From: Promethearchaeia archaeon
Lineage (GTDB): Archaea > Asgardarchaeota > Lokiarchaeia > Sigyniarchaeales > SOKP01
DNA length: 64,000 nt
Assembly (NCBI GenBank): GCA_029856145.1
Contig: JAHQWK010000026.1
Coordinates: 1 to 64,000 of the forward strand
Direction of reading: 5' to 3'
Shown in pieces: positions 16,362-25,376 of the stretch; within the stretch, counting starts at the first letter, position 1, and each line of letters begins with the position of its first letter. Below the pieces are notes generated by a model. It ran no database searches. It was not told the DNA's origin and worked only from the letters and a program-made list of their open reading frames with translations. The position numbers and the translations under genes are program-made.

Positions 16362-16730
16362 ATGGTAGAATCTGTGGTAATAATAAGTGATCAATCGCCT
16401 ATTGGAAGAAATTCGGCAGTTGAGGCTATTAGAATCGGATCGGGATTCACTGCTCTTGGAGAATTTATTGACTGCAAAATTGTATTTATGGGAGATGCTG
16501 TGTATCTATTTAATAAAAATTGCGACCCTGAAGCTGTGGGAATGGACCCTCTTGCTGAAGTATTAGAAATGGCTGATTTATCTGATTTAGAAGTATTTAT
16601 GATTGATTCTTCTTTAACTGACGCGGGATTAACCAAAGCTGATATGATTGACTATGAAAACTTGAAAATCATTGGATATGATGAATTAACAGATTTAATT
16701 GCTAATGCTGATACGTGTTTTAGATATTAA
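16362..16730 (+). CDS. DsrF-like subunit
   Basis: A 122-residue member of the DsrE/F superfamily, opening SVVIISDQSPIGRNSAVEAIR and with the strand IVFMGDAVYLF. In the DsrEFH hexamer the F subunit is structural and lacks the key Cys of DsrE; here two Cys occur (KNCDPEA and TCFRY) but neither is at the DsrE position. Placed between DsrE- and DsrH-like genes, it is assigned mainly by order and fold pattern. Confidence 0.75.
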   Translation: MVESVVIISDQSPIGRNSAVEAIRIGSGFTALGEFIDCKIVFMGDAVYLFNKNCDPEAVGMDPLAEVLEMADLSDLEVFMIDSSLTDAGLTKADMIDYENLKIIGYDELTDLIANADTCFRY

Positions 16731-16746
16731 GGGAGGATAGAAAAAG

Positions 16747-17088
16747 ATGTCAGAAAATCTTGATATGATATATTTGTTTGGATTTAGTGGGTTAACGGGA
16801 AATCAATTACAGAGATTAATACCTATTTTAAAAAGCCAGATTAAAAAGAATACGAGACTTGGATTAGTTTTAATTCACGATGGCGTAATAGGCATAACAA
16901 CAAAGGGAAAAATACCAAAACAAATGGAAGAACTTCTCAGTTTAGATGTGGCTGTGTTTGCTATGAGATCAGATATGAGAGCTCGCGGTATTGCTCCAGA
17001 ATATGTACATGACAAAATTAAGTTTATAGAATATGATGATCTAATAGATGTTATAGATGCTACGCCAAAAGTTATTTCTTGGATGTAG
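16747..17088 (+). CDS. DsrH/TusB-like subunit lacking cysteine
   Basis: A 113-residue DsrH-like protein (YLFGFSGLTGNQLQRL, LGLVLIHDGVIG, VAVFAMRSDMRARGI). DsrH and TusB proteins of sulfur oxidisers often carry a conserved Cys, but this protein has no cysteine at all, so it cannot carry a persulfide and is probably structural. GGGAGGAT lies 10 bases before the ATG. It completes a DsrE-F-H-like trio after tusA. Confidence 0.75.
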   Translation: MSENLDMIYLFGFSGLTGNQLQRLIPILKSQIKKNTRLGLVLIHDGVIGITTKGKIPKQMEELLSLDVAVFAMRSDMRARGIAPEYVHDKIKFIEYDDLIDVIDATPKVISWM

Positions 17089-17207
17089 CAAGGTAAGAAA
17101 ATTAAATTCGCAAAATTTTTTGAAAAATTCTGGCTAAAACCAGAAAATATAGAGTATTAAACAAACAAAAAGGAAATTTTTAAAAAAAACAAAAAAAGGT
17201 GGTATAT

Positions 17208-17630
17208 GTGGCTGAAACTGAAACAATAAATTTTATAGTAAAGGATAAGTCATTTGAGAAGTTTGCGATGATGGCTATCCTTGGTTCAACAGGCGACGCG
17301 ATGGATGTGAAAATGAACTTTTTCTTTACCTTTTGGGGTTTGAATTTATTAACAAAAAAATTTAAGCCAAAAGTTGCTGGAATGCCTACTCCTATGAAAG
17401 GCATGGGAGCAAAAATATTTAGAAAAAGGATGAAAAAGTTTGGGATAGAAGATCCATGGGCTTTAATTAAAGACGGTGTCGAAAGCGGTAATTTGAAGTT
17501 ATATCCATGTCAAATGACCATGGATTTAATGAAAATTAAGCATGAAAATATAATCGATTTTGCTGAAGAACCTGTTGGTGCTGCTTCATTTTTAGAAATG
17601 AGTAATGGCGGCAGAATAGTTTCATTATAA
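17208..17630 (+). CDS. DsrE2-like protein
   Basis: About 140 residues of the DsrE/DsrF/DrsH-like (DsrE2) family, which accompany TusA and Hdr-like genes in sulfur-oxidising prokaryotes. KFAMMAILGSTGDAMDVKMN and FFFTFWGLNLL are the membrane-adjacent or hydrophobic part typical of the family; LKLYPCQMTMDLM has the candidate sulfur-binding Cys (about 107). I take GTG 17208, spaced well from AAAGGTGGT; a GTG at 17199 is inside that ribosome site. It is separated by about 120 bases from dsrH and 51 from hdrC. Confidence 0.8.
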   Translation: MAETETINFIVKDKSFEKFAMMAILGSTGDAMDVKMNFFFTFWGLNLLTKKFKPKVAGMPTPMKGMGAKIFRKRMKKFGIEDPWALIKDGVESGNLKLYPCQMTMDLMKIKHENIIDFAEEPVGAASFLEMSNGGRIVSL

Positions 17631-17681
17631 ATTAAAATAAATTTTTTTTTTTATTTTTTATATTAAAAAAGGTGATGATAA

Positions 17682-18239
17682 ACGTCTGATGTAGAAGAAC
17701 AAGCAAGGGAATATAAAACAGACGAAGATTTTAATAAAGATTTTTTTAAAGATATTGAAAGAAAATCAAATATTTGGCAGTGCATTCAATGTGGTACATG
17801 CACAGCGAGCTGTGAAAGTGGTAGATGGACTGCTTTAAAGACTCGTTCAATTATTAGAAAAGTTATTTTAGGAGATTTATCGGTATTAAATGATCCTGAT
17901 ATATGGTTGTGTACTACATGTTATCAGTGCTATGAACGATGTCCGCGTGATGTAAGACCTACAGATGTTATTATGGAGTTGCGAAATTATGCTACTAAAT
18001 TAGGGAATATTTCTCCTAATCATAGGGCTGTTGTAGGGTATTTAAAAAACTTTGGACATGCCGTACCGATAAATGAAGAAGTAAAAAAACGAAGAGTCGA
18101 ATTAGGATTAGAAGAATTACCTCCTACTGCGTTTAAGTTTAAACAGGAGGGGGATGATAAAGATTTAAAAAATTTTGAAGAACATATGTTCGATTTACCT
18201 CCAGTTAAGGAGGAAAAAAAGGAAGAAGAGGAGACGTAA
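17682..18239 (+). CDS. hdrC: Heterodisulfide reductase subunit C with apparent ACG start
   Basis: An electron-transfer subunit with two [4Fe-4S] clusters: CIQCGTCTASC (Cys 34, 37, 40, 44) and CTTCYQCYERCP (Cys 77, 80, 83, 87). The full family length (185 residues) is reached only if translation starts at ACG 17682, placed two bases after GGTGATGATA; the codons after it (SDVEEQ) look like a normal N-terminus. No ATG, GTG or TTG occurs in frame before TTG 17907, which would delete the first cluster. So this is either a real ACG start or an ATG-to-ACG change or sequencing error. It passes electrons between HdrA and HdrB. Confidence 0.88.
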   Translation, partial: TSDVEEQAREYKTDEDFNKDFFKDIERKSNIWQCIQCGTCTASCESGRWTALKTRSIIRKVILGDLSVLNDPDIWLCTTCYQCYERCPRDVRPTDVIMELRNYATKLGNISPNHRAVVGYLKNFGHAVPINEEVKKRRVELGLEELPPTAFKFKQEGDDKDLKNFEEHMFDLPPVKEEKKEEEET

Positions 18240-18242
18240 AAA

Positions 18243-19163
18243 ATGGTAAAAGAAAACATATTTGCTTTCTTTTTAGGTTGTTTGATGCCAAATCGATATC
18301 CTGCTATTGAAAAATCAACGAAATTTGTAATGGAAAAACTAGGATACGAAATTTTAGATATGGAAAGAGCAACATGTTGTCCTGCGCCAGGAGTCTTCAG
18401 ATCATTTAATAAAATTGATTGGATGGTTGCTGCGGCAAGAAATTTATGTATAGCAGAACAATTAGATGCTGACATATTGACTGTTTGTAATGGATGTTTC
18501 GGAACACTCCAAGAGGTTAATAAACACTTGAAAACAAATGAAGAGCATCGTGAAATGGTAAATGAAAAATTAAAACTCATCGGAGATTATGAGTTTAAGG
18601 GAACGATAGATGTTCGACATATTGCTGAAGTGTTAGGTTATGAGATAGGTCCATGGGGGATTGAAGATCATATAGTTCGAAAAGTTAATGCTAGAGCTGC
18701 AATACATTATGGTTGTCATTTTCTGAAACCTACTAGAATTAGAGAGATTGAAAGCTCAGAAGGACCAACAATTGTAGAAGAATTCGTTGAAGCTTTAGGA
18801 ATTCAATCTGTACGATTCAATGAACAATTAACTTGCTGTGGTGCTGGAGGAGGTGTTAAAGCCTATGATGGTAATGCAAGTATGACTATATTTGCAGAGA
18901 AGATGAAAAATATTGATGATGTAAAGCCAGATTTTATATTAGATATTTGCCCCTTCTGTCATCTCCAATATGAAACGGGACAAGATTACTTGAATAAAAA
19001 TAAGAACTGTAATTACGATTATCCTGTAATTCATCTTTCTCAATTAACTGCCTATTGTATGGGGATGGATAAAGAATTTGTTGGTTTACATTATCAACTA
19101 ATGGGGAAAGATTATATCTTTGGGGGAGAAGAAATAAGAAAAGAAATAAAGGAGGCAATTTAA
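18243..19163 (+). CDS. hdrB: Heterodisulfide reductase subunit B
   Basis: Catalytic subunit of the Hdr core, 306 residues, with two CCG domains that bind the noncubane [4Fe-4S] clusters used to split disulfides. Seen: FLGCLMPNRYP, CCPAPGVF (Cys 45-46) and VCNGCF in the first domain; HYGCHFLKP, CCGAGGG and DICPFCH in the second. Three bases separate it from hdrC. In methanogens the substrate is CoM-S-S-CoB; in this operon, with TusA and DsrE neighbours, a protein persulfide or other disulfide is a possible substrate (inference). Confidence 0.93.
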   Translation: MVKENIFAFFLGCLMPNRYPAIEKSTKFVMEKLGYEILDMERATCCPAPGVFRSFNKIDWMVAAARNLCIAEQLDADILTVCNGCFGTLQEVNKHLKTNEEHREMVNEKLKLIGDYEFKGTIDVRHIAEVLGYEIGPWGIEDHIVRKVNARAAIHYGCHFLKPTRIREIESSEGPTIVEEFVEALGIQSVRFNEQLTCCGAGGGVKAYDGNASMTIFAEKMKNIDDVKPDFILDICPFCHLQYETGQDYLNKNKNCNYDYPVIHLSQLTAYCMGMDKEFVGLHYQLMGKDYIFGGEEIRKEIKEAI

Positions 19164-21194
19164 TTGACAGTAAAAAATCAGAATATAAAAGAAACAGAAG
19201 AGGTTGAGAGTATGGCAACATCTGAAGATTCTGAAGAACCTAGAATTGGTGTTTTTGTTTGTCATTGTGGTCATAATATAGCTGGAACAGTTGATGTGGC
19301 TGAAGTTGCTGAGTATGCTAAAACTTTACCGAATGTTGTTAAATCTGAACATTATATGTTTATGTGTTCCAAACCAGGAGTTCAAATGGTTAAAGATTCT
19401 ATAAAAGAATTAGGTGTTAATCGAACAGTGGTAGCTTCTTGTTCTAAAAATCAACATGGCAAGACCTTTGCTAGAGCAATTGAAGAAGTGGGATTAAATA
19501 AACACCGTCATCAACAAGTTAACGTAAGAGAATATAATAGTTGGGTTCATAAGAAAGAAAAAGAAAAAGCAACTCAAAAAGCTATGAAATTGGTTGAAGC
19601 AGGGGTAAATCGAGCTAGAAAGTTAGAAGATGTAGAAACAAGAAGAATTCCAACAACAAAAGCGGCATTAGTTATAGGAGCTGGAATTGCTGGACTTCGA
19701 TCGGCTTATGATATGGCAGAATTAGGTATTCCTGTATATCTAGTGGAAAAGGAATCAACTATTGGAGGCCATATGACACGATTAAATAAAACATTCCCTA
19801 CTTTAGAATGCCCACAATGTTCAATATCCCCTCTCACGAATGGAGTAGCTAATCATCCTTTAATAGAACTTTATACTAATGCTCAAATCAAGAATGTTGA
19901 GGGATCGTTAGGAAACTTTGAAATTGAGATTGAAATTAAACCTAGGTATGTTAAGGATAATTGTACTTCTTGTGGCGAATGTGCTACTCATTGTCCAGTC
20001 GAATTACCGAGCGAATGGGATATGGGGATGTCTATGAGGAATGCAATTTATAAAGCATATCCACAAGCAATACCCGCTACTTATGTAAGAGATAAGAAAA
20101 ATTGTATTGAATGTAATACATGTATTAATATTTGTCCTGTTCAAGCTATTGATTTTTCAATGAAACCAGAAACAAAAACTGTGAAAGTTGGATCCATCAT
20201 TGTTGCTGCTGGATATGCTGAATATAATCCATCTGAAATTGAACCCTATCATTATGAACAAGAAGGATATGAAGATGTTATTACTCAGTTAAAATTAGAA
20301 CGAATGATGTCTCCAACATCGCTTACTAATAGTGAAGTTCTACGACCCTCTGATGGAAAAATCCCAAAAAGTGTAGTCATGATCCAATGTGTAGGGAGTA
20401 GAAATGATCAAGTTGGAAATCAATATTGTACTGGTGTATGTTGTAAATTTGCAATAAAAAATGCAAGAATTATTAAAGAAAAGTATCCTGATACTGAGGT
20501 ATCGATATGTTATATAGATATCAGAACACCAGGATTAAATTTTGAAGAATTGTATAAATCTGCTCAGGAGATTGGAGTGAGATTTATACGAGGAAGACCG
20601 TCCGAAATCATAAAAGATCCTATTTCAGGAGAATTATATGTAATTGTTGAAGATACATTAAGTCAGACACCTTTGAAACTAAAAGCAGATATTGTAGTAT
20701 TGAGTGCCGCAATGGTGCCACCTGAGGGTATTGGTCCTTTAGGATCTAAACTTCATGTCTTGCGTTCAAAAGAAGGATTTCTAAAAGAATTTCATATTAA
20801 AATGAATCCAACCTTAAGTAGTAAGGGAGGAGTTTTCTTAGCGGGAACAATTCAAGGCCCAAAGGATATTACAGAAACTGTTGCTCATGCGGGAAATGCT
20901 GCTGCTTTAGCTGCAGCTCCTTTAGTTAAAGGTTATATCGAAAGGGAAATGTTAGTTCCTTCAATTAATTATGATTTATGTGTAAATTGCGGATTATGTA
21001 AAACTGTATGCGCTCCTGCAGCAATAGATATTGATGAAAATGGTGCTCCAGTTGTAAATGAAATTGCGTGTAAATCTTGTGGCATGTGTATGCCAGTGTG
21101 TCCTACAGGAGCTATTCAATTAATTAATTTTAGAGATGATCAACTATTAGATGAAATTATTGCCGTATCTGGCGGAGGTGCTGTTTGCGAATGA
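19164..21194 (+). CDS. hdrA: Heterodisulfide reductase subunit A, FAD and iron-sulfur protein
   Basis: The bifurcation-capable flavoprotein subunit, 676 residues. After an N-terminal domain (VFVCHCGHNIAG) comes the Rossmann FAD motif GAGIAGLRSA (about 172), GGHMTRLNKTFPTLECPQCS, an inserted two-cluster ferredoxin (CTSCGECATHCP, CIECNTCINICP), and a C-terminal ferredoxin (CVNCGLCKTVCAP, CKSCGMCMPVCP). The TTG start follows AGGAGG by eight bases directly after the hdrB stop; the internal ATG at 19212 is less likely. It should accept electrons from the MvhD/FrhB side and split them between HdrB and ferredoxin. Confidence 0.95.
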   Translation: MTVKNQNIKETEEVESMATSEDSEEPRIGVFVCHCGHNIAGTVDVAEVAEYAKTLPNVVKSEHYMFMCSKPGVQMVKDSIKELGVNRTVVASCSKNQHGKTFARAIEEVGLNKHRHQQVNVREYNSWVHKKEKEKATQKAMKLVEAGVNRARKLEDVETRRIPTTKAALVIGAGIAGLRSAYDMAELGIPVYLVEKESTIGGHMTRLNKTFPTLECPQCSISPLTNGVANHPLIELYTNAQIKNVEGSLGNFEIEIEIKPRYVKDNCTSCGECATHCPVELPSEWDMGMSMRNAIYKAYPQAIPATYVRDKKNCIECNTCINICPVQAIDFSMKPETKTVKVGSIIVAAGYAEYNPSEIEPYHYEQEGYEDVITQLKLERMMSPTSLTNSEVLRPSDGKIPKSVVMIQCVGSRNDQVGNQYCTGVCCKFAIKNARIIKEKYPDTEVSICYIDIRTPGLNFEELYKSAQEIGVRFIRGRPSEIIKDPISGELYVIVEDTLSQTPLKLKADIVVLSAAMVPPEGIGPLGSKLHVLRSKEGFLKEFHIKMNPTLSSKGGVFLAGTIQGPKDITETVAHAGNAAALAAAPLVKGYIEREMLVPSINYDLCVNCGLCKTVCAPAAIDIDENGAPVVNEIACKSCGMCMPVCPTGAIQLINFRDDQLLDEIIAVSGGGAVCE

Positions 21195-21643
21195 GTGAAT
21201 GTGAAACCACTGACGAATTGATAAAAGAAAAGATTCAAGATGTTGTTGTTTTTATGTGTAACGAATGTGGTCAAGGATCTGCTAATACTGCTGGTGTTGC
21301 ACGAATAAATTATGATCCCGCAATAAGAATAATCAGAATTCAATGTACAGGTCAAATTGGTCCTATTCAAATTATGGATGCATTAAATAATGGGGCAGAT
21401 GCTGTTGCTTGCGTTGGATGCTGTTTAGGAGCTTGTCATTTTTTTAATGGAAATGTACTTTCAATGCATAGAATTAAACTGATGAAGAAGTTATTTAAAG
21501 AGTTAGGATATAGTGATCAATTTGTAAACCAATATACTTCTCGAGCAGCAGAAGGCGAAACCGCTGTAGGCGATTTTGAAGATATTATAGATAGATTATC
21601 AACTGCAATTAAAGATGAGGGGACGATTAAAGATGGATGTTAA
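21191..21643 (+). CDS. mvhD: MvhD-like hydrogenase/Hdr linker subunit
   Basis: A 150-residue [2Fe-2S]-type iron-sulfur protein of the MvhD/FlpD family which bridges an electron-input module to HdrA. Cys pairs in FMCNECGQGS, IQCTGQ and CVGCCLGACHF are as in the family. ATG 21191 overlaps the hdrA stop (ATGA), giving coupled translation; TTG 21185 is the other option. In methanogens the input comes from hydrogenase MvhAG or formate dehydrogenase; here the large hydrogenase subunit is absent. Confidence 0.92.
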   Translation: MSECETTDELIKEKIQDVVVFMCNECGQGSANTAGVARINYDPAIRIIRIQCTGQIGPIQIMDALNNGADAVACVGCCLGACHFFNGNVLSMHRIKLMKKLFKELGYSDQFVNQYTSRAAEGETAVGDFEDIIDRLSTAIKDEGTIKDGC

Positions 21644-22868
21644 AGTGTTTCAATTCAATGGTTGTAATAAATGTTTTAACGAAACATTACTCCTAAAGTT
21701 GGATTCTAATTATAAAGTACGGTTTATAGAAGAACCACAAAAATGGAAAGGAGAAAATACAGAAGTTGCGGTAATCACGGGATATCTATTACCAAATGAT
21801 AAAGAACATCTCGAGAGAATTAAAGTAAACTCAGAACGAGTTATTGCATATGGAGATTGTACAACCATGGGAGGTGTATTTGCATTAGCAAATCAACATG
21901 GTTATGAAATTACTCCTTTAAAAGATTTAATTGATAATCAAATAAATGTTAATGGTTGTTTAGGGGAAATTGAAGAATTAAAAGCGGTGATTGACAGAGA
22001 AGAACCATCAAAACTAAGGCCTCTCTGTGAGGTGTGTGCACGTAGGGCAACTTGTGAATACTTAGATGCTGTACAACGTCAGATTGAATCAGATGATAAC
22101 GAAACGTGTTACAATGATTTAGGATTTCTGTGTAATGGATTTATAGCTAAAGAATGTAAAGAACGATGTATCAATTACAACACACCTTGCAGAGGTTGCC
22201 AACCAATGGTGGAAAGATCTGGTATTAGAATGTTAGGAATGTTCGGCACTCTTATGGGAAATATTGAAGTTGCTACTGAGCACTCTGAAAAGGGTGCAAC
22301 TGATAAACTTGGAGATGAAGAAGATGATGTAACAAGAAGTTTGCCAGATATTCTTGGTAACTTCTTTAGATTCACACTACCTACCTCTGGTTTGCCTAAA
22401 GGAAGAGTAAAATCTTCAGGTACAATATTAGAAGATGTATTTACAGGAAGATTAATTGAAGAATTGCCGTTAATTTCTGGATTATTAGGAGGAAGTAAGT
22501 CAATTTCATTAACTCTAAAAATTATTGAATCCTATGAAGAAGCGAATCAAATTGAAGTAAGCGAGAAAACAAAGAAATATCGTGAAGAATTATTGAAATT
22601 AGAAACAGATCTAAAGAAAGCTTTAGAAAATGAGGATCCAAAACAGTATAAAGAAATAACTAGTAAAATTCGAAAAATTGCTGGTAATATGAATTTATCT
22701 AACATCTTCTTTGGTGGATTTAAATCCCAAATTAATGAAAATGACAATTTTGATGATTACAAAACCCACGTTTTTGAAGTGATTGAAGGAACCTATAAGA
22801 ACGGTTCAGTTGAATATACCATAGATCCTAATGGGATAGTTAAAGAAATTAAGATAAAAGGGGGATAA
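21633..22868 (+). CDS. NiFe-hydrogenase small-subunit-like (MvhG-like) protein with C-terminal extension
   Basis: A 411-residue iron-sulfur protein. Residues 1-200 follow the MvhG/20-kDa pattern: FQFNGCNKCFNETLL, VITGYLLPNDKEHLER, YGDCTTMGGV, VNGCLGE, then Cys-rich LCEVCARRATCEY and CRGCQPMVE for further clusters. Residues about 210-411 are an extra region, partly helical (EELLKLETDLKKALE) and of unknown role. ATG 21633 overlaps the mvhD end by 11 bases. No catalytic large subunit with Ni-binding CxxC pairs follows, so it probably acts as an electron conduit between MvhD and the next protein, not as hydrogenase. Confidence 0.8.
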   Translation: MDVKVFQFNGCNKCFNETLLLKLDSNYKVRFIEEPQKWKGENTEVAVITGYLLPNDKEHLERIKVNSERVIAYGDCTTMGGVFALANQHGYEITPLKDLIDNQINVNGCLGEIEELKAVIDREEPSKLRPLCEVCARRATCEYLDAVQRQIESDDNETCYNDLGFLCNGFIAKECKERCINYNTPCRGCQPMVERSGIRMLGMFGTLMGNIEVATEHSEKGATDKLGDEEDDVTRSLPDILGNFFRFTLPTSGLPKGRVKSSGTILEDVFTGRLIEELPLISGLLGGSKSISLTLKIIESYEEANQIEVSEKTKKYREELLKLETDLKKALENEDPKQYKEITSKIRKIAGNMNLSNIFFGGFKSQINENDNFDDYKTHVFEVIEGTYKNGSVEYTIDPNGIVKEIKIKGG

Positions 22869-22870
22869 AT

Positions 22871-25342
22871 ATGAGTTTTGAACTATTGAAAAAAGAAATT
22901 ATTGATGTTGGATTATGCCAAGGTTGTGGATTATGTGTCGGCTTCTGTAAGCATATTGAGATGGAAATATTACGGCCTACATTAAAGGATTATTGTATAC
23001 TTGAAAGAAATGGACAAGATTGCGGTAAATGTTATCAAAGTTGTCCTCAAGTTATCCAGAAAAAGTTTAAACAAAAACTACCTATAGCAATTTATTCTTT
23101 AAGAAGTAAAAATCCTGAAATTTTGGCAAAAGCTGCTAATGGTGGTGTAGTTACAACCCTAGCTAAAAATCTATTAGATAGTCAAACACTTGCTGAAATA
23201 ATTATGGTCCAAGATATAGATGAAAAACCTCAAGCAGATATTGTAACTGATCCTGATGAAGTTGTAAAAAAGGCTGGAGTAGTATACGGACGTTCAGGAG
23301 TTTTAGAAAAATTAGTAGAAGTTGTTGGAGAGACTTTCGAACCCGTAGGAATTGTTGGCGTTCCTTGTGAGATGAGAGGTGCTGCTGAATTGGAGGAAGA
23401 AATGAATAGAGAAATCTTAAAAATTGGTTTATTTTGTAATTCTCACATGCGAACAGAACAAACTGACAAAGGAATAGTATGTTCTCCTTGCTGTAGTGGT
23501 TGTCCATCAGGGGTAAATGCACAAGGATATATTTCCTTAATTAGACAAGGTCAATATCAAGACGCTGTTGAGTTAATCCGTGAAAGTAACCCACTCCCTT
23601 CCATATGTGGAAGAATTTGTACTAATGAATGTGAACATAGTTGTACTTTAATTGGAGATGACCATCCAGTAGCAATCCGAGAACTTAAGAAATTTGTTAC
23701 TGAATGGGAGATAAAACAAGATAAAAAGAATAGTATGAAAGGTAAAAGAAATATTAAAAAAGGTGCTAAAAAGGTGGCAATTATTGGTTCTGGACCAGCA
23801 GGGTTAACTGCGGGATATTTTTTAAGAAGAATGGGTTATGCACCAACTATTTTTGAAAAATCAGATCAAACAGGAGGAATGTTAAGATTCGGTGTACCGC
23901 AATTTAGATTACCAAATTATGTATTAGATTACGATGTACAAAATATTAAAAATTCAGGGGTCGAAATAATTCTAAATAAGCCATTAGGACCCGAAATGAC
24001 GATTGAAGACTTAAAAAATAATGGATTTGAAGCTATTTTCATAGCTACTGGCCAATACAAACCTCGAACACTTCATTTAGAAGGAGAAGACCTTCCTAAT
24101 GTTCATGTAGCAATTACTTTTTTAATGGATAGAAAATACCGCTATTGGGAAAATAAAGAAGAGTTTAAAGGAAAAACTCTGGGGATAATTGGTGGTGGTC
24201 CTGTAGCAATTGATGTTGCTCAAACTGCCCTTCGATTAGGTGCAGCCAAAGTTCATCTTGTTGATATAATGTCAGAAGAGCAACTTAAACTAGTTTTAAA
24301 GGATATTCCTAAAAATGAAATGGATTATATGAAATATCATTTTACTACATCAACTTCTAGAATTACTCAGAACAATGAAGGGAAACTGGTGTTAAATTGC
24401 TATAAAATTGAATGGGGAACTCCCGATGAAAATGGAAAAAGACCGTTAAATAAGATTGAAGATTCCGATTATGAAATTCAAATTGATTCAATTATAATTG
24501 CTGTTGGTCAAGCTGTTGATTTTGAACAGATTGATATTGCTACTGATAATAAGTTAGAAAAAGAGCGAAATAAGATTAAAATAAATGAAGTTACCTTTGA
24601 AACTAACATTCCTGGAGTATTTGCAGGTGGAGACATAATTAGCAATTCAAAAGCAGTAGCAATTGCGGCAATAGCCCATGGTAAAGAAGCTGCCTTTTCA
24701 ATAGATAGATTCCTAAAAGGAGAGGATTTAAAAACAGGACGATATAAACAAGATAAAATGTTTTTCACAGGACCTAAAAAATCTCCAAAAGATTATTCTC
24801 CTAAACCAGGAAATCTAGAAGAAGCTACTGAAGAAATTCAGTGGAGTTTTGAAGAGATTGATCAAATGTTTAATGAAGATATGGCATTACAAGAAGCTCG
24901 CAGATGTTTAAGTTGTAATCATTTTTGCTCTCATTGTCAAGATTTTCCAGCAATTTATTCAGATTTAACTGCTGGTGAAGTTGGTTCTCAAAAAGGGTAC
25001 ACAACAATTGTAGTCTGGACTGATAGAGGTAAAGAAATTGTAGAGACTGCAATTAGAAACGGTTTATTTGAAGAAGGCGAAGTGAACGAAGTCGAATTAA
25101 ACAAAGCAATTAACCTTAAGTCAAAACGAGAACTTTTGACTTTTGAAAAAACTCCAAGGCAACGAATTTTAGATTATATCACCCTTCAAGGATCAAGTAC
25201 TATAAGTGACCTGACAAAACAATTAGATTTAGAACCAAAAAAGGTCAGATATGAAGCACTTCGACTAGCTCAATTAAAGCAAATTGAAATGAAAGTTGAT
25301 CCTGAAATGGATGAGCCATTATTTACTTTAATATGTGATTAA
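22871..25342 (+). CDS. FrhB-like protein with inserted GltD-like NAD(P)H oxidoreductase module and C-terminal winged helix
   Basis: A four-part protein of 823 residues. (1) Residues 1-190 resemble the FrhB N-terminus: GLCQGCGLCVGFCKH, CGKCYQSCP, AANGGVVTTLAKNLL, VGVPCEMRGAAEL, LKIGLFC. (2) Residues about 200-680 are a complete GltD-like unit: Fer4-type CCSGCPSGVNAQGY and CGRICTNECEHSC, FAD motif GSGPAGLTAGYFLRR (306-320), NAD(P)H motif GGGPVAIDVA (441-450), FAGGDI, and the closing EARRCLSCN. (3) Residues 684-750 return to FrhB: FCSHCQDFPAIYSDLTAG and EVGSQKGYTTIVV. (4) Residues 760-823 look like a winged helix. The module sits inside FrhB, not at its end. Likely role: NAD(P)H and/or F420 oxidoreductase feeding the Hdr complex. 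Confidence 0.88.
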   Translation: MSFELLKKEIIDVGLCQGCGLCVGFCKHIEMEILRPTLKDYCILERNGQDCGKCYQSCPQVIQKKFKQKLPIAIYSLRSKNPEILAKAANGGVVTTLAKNLLDSQTLAEIIMVQDIDEKPQADIVTDPDEVVKKAGVVYGRSGVLEKLVEVVGETFEPVGIVGVPCEMRGAAELEEEMNREILKIGLFCNSHMRTEQTDKGIVCSPCCSGCPSGVNAQGYISLIRQGQYQDAVELIRESNPLPSICGRICTNECEHSCTLIGDDHPVAIRELKKFVTEWEIKQDKKNSMKGKRNIKKGAKKVAIIGSGPAGLTAGYFLRRMGYAPTIFEKSDQTGGMLRFGVPQFRLPNYVLDYDVQNIKNSGVEIILNKPLGPEMTIEDLKNNGFEAIFIATGQYKPRTLHLEGEDLPNVHVAITFLMDRKYRYWENKEEFKGKTLGIIGGGPVAIDVAQTALRLGAAKVHLVDIMSEEQLKLVLKDIPKNEMDYMKYHFTTSTSRITQNNEGKLVLNCYKIEWGTPDENGKRPLNKIEDSDYEIQIDSIIIAVGQAVDFEQIDIATDNKLEKERNKIKINEVTFETNIPGVFAGGDIISNSKAVAIAAIAHGKEAAFSIDRFLKGEDLKTGRYKQDKMFFTGPKKSPKDYSPKPGNLEEATEEIQWSFEEIDQMFNEDMALQEARRCLSCNHFCSHCQDFPAIYSDLTAGEVGSQKGYTTIVVWTDRGKEIVETAIRNGLFEEGEVNEVELNKAINLKSKRELLTFEKTPRQRILDYITLQGSSTISDLTKQLDLEPKKVRYEALRLAQLKQIEMKVDPEMDEPLFTLICD

Positions 25343-25376
25343 AACTAAAACTAATAAATATTAAGAGGTAAAGAAT

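Noticed and set aside
15988-17088. The DsrE-F-H-like trio as evidence of dissimilatory sulfite reductase
   Set aside because: dsrAB and dsrC are absent from the window; DsrE-type proteins also serve other sulfur relays.
17199-17207. GTG at 17199 as the start of the DsrE2-like gene
   Set aside because: It lies inside the AAAGGTGGT ribosome site; GTG 17208 has proper spacing.
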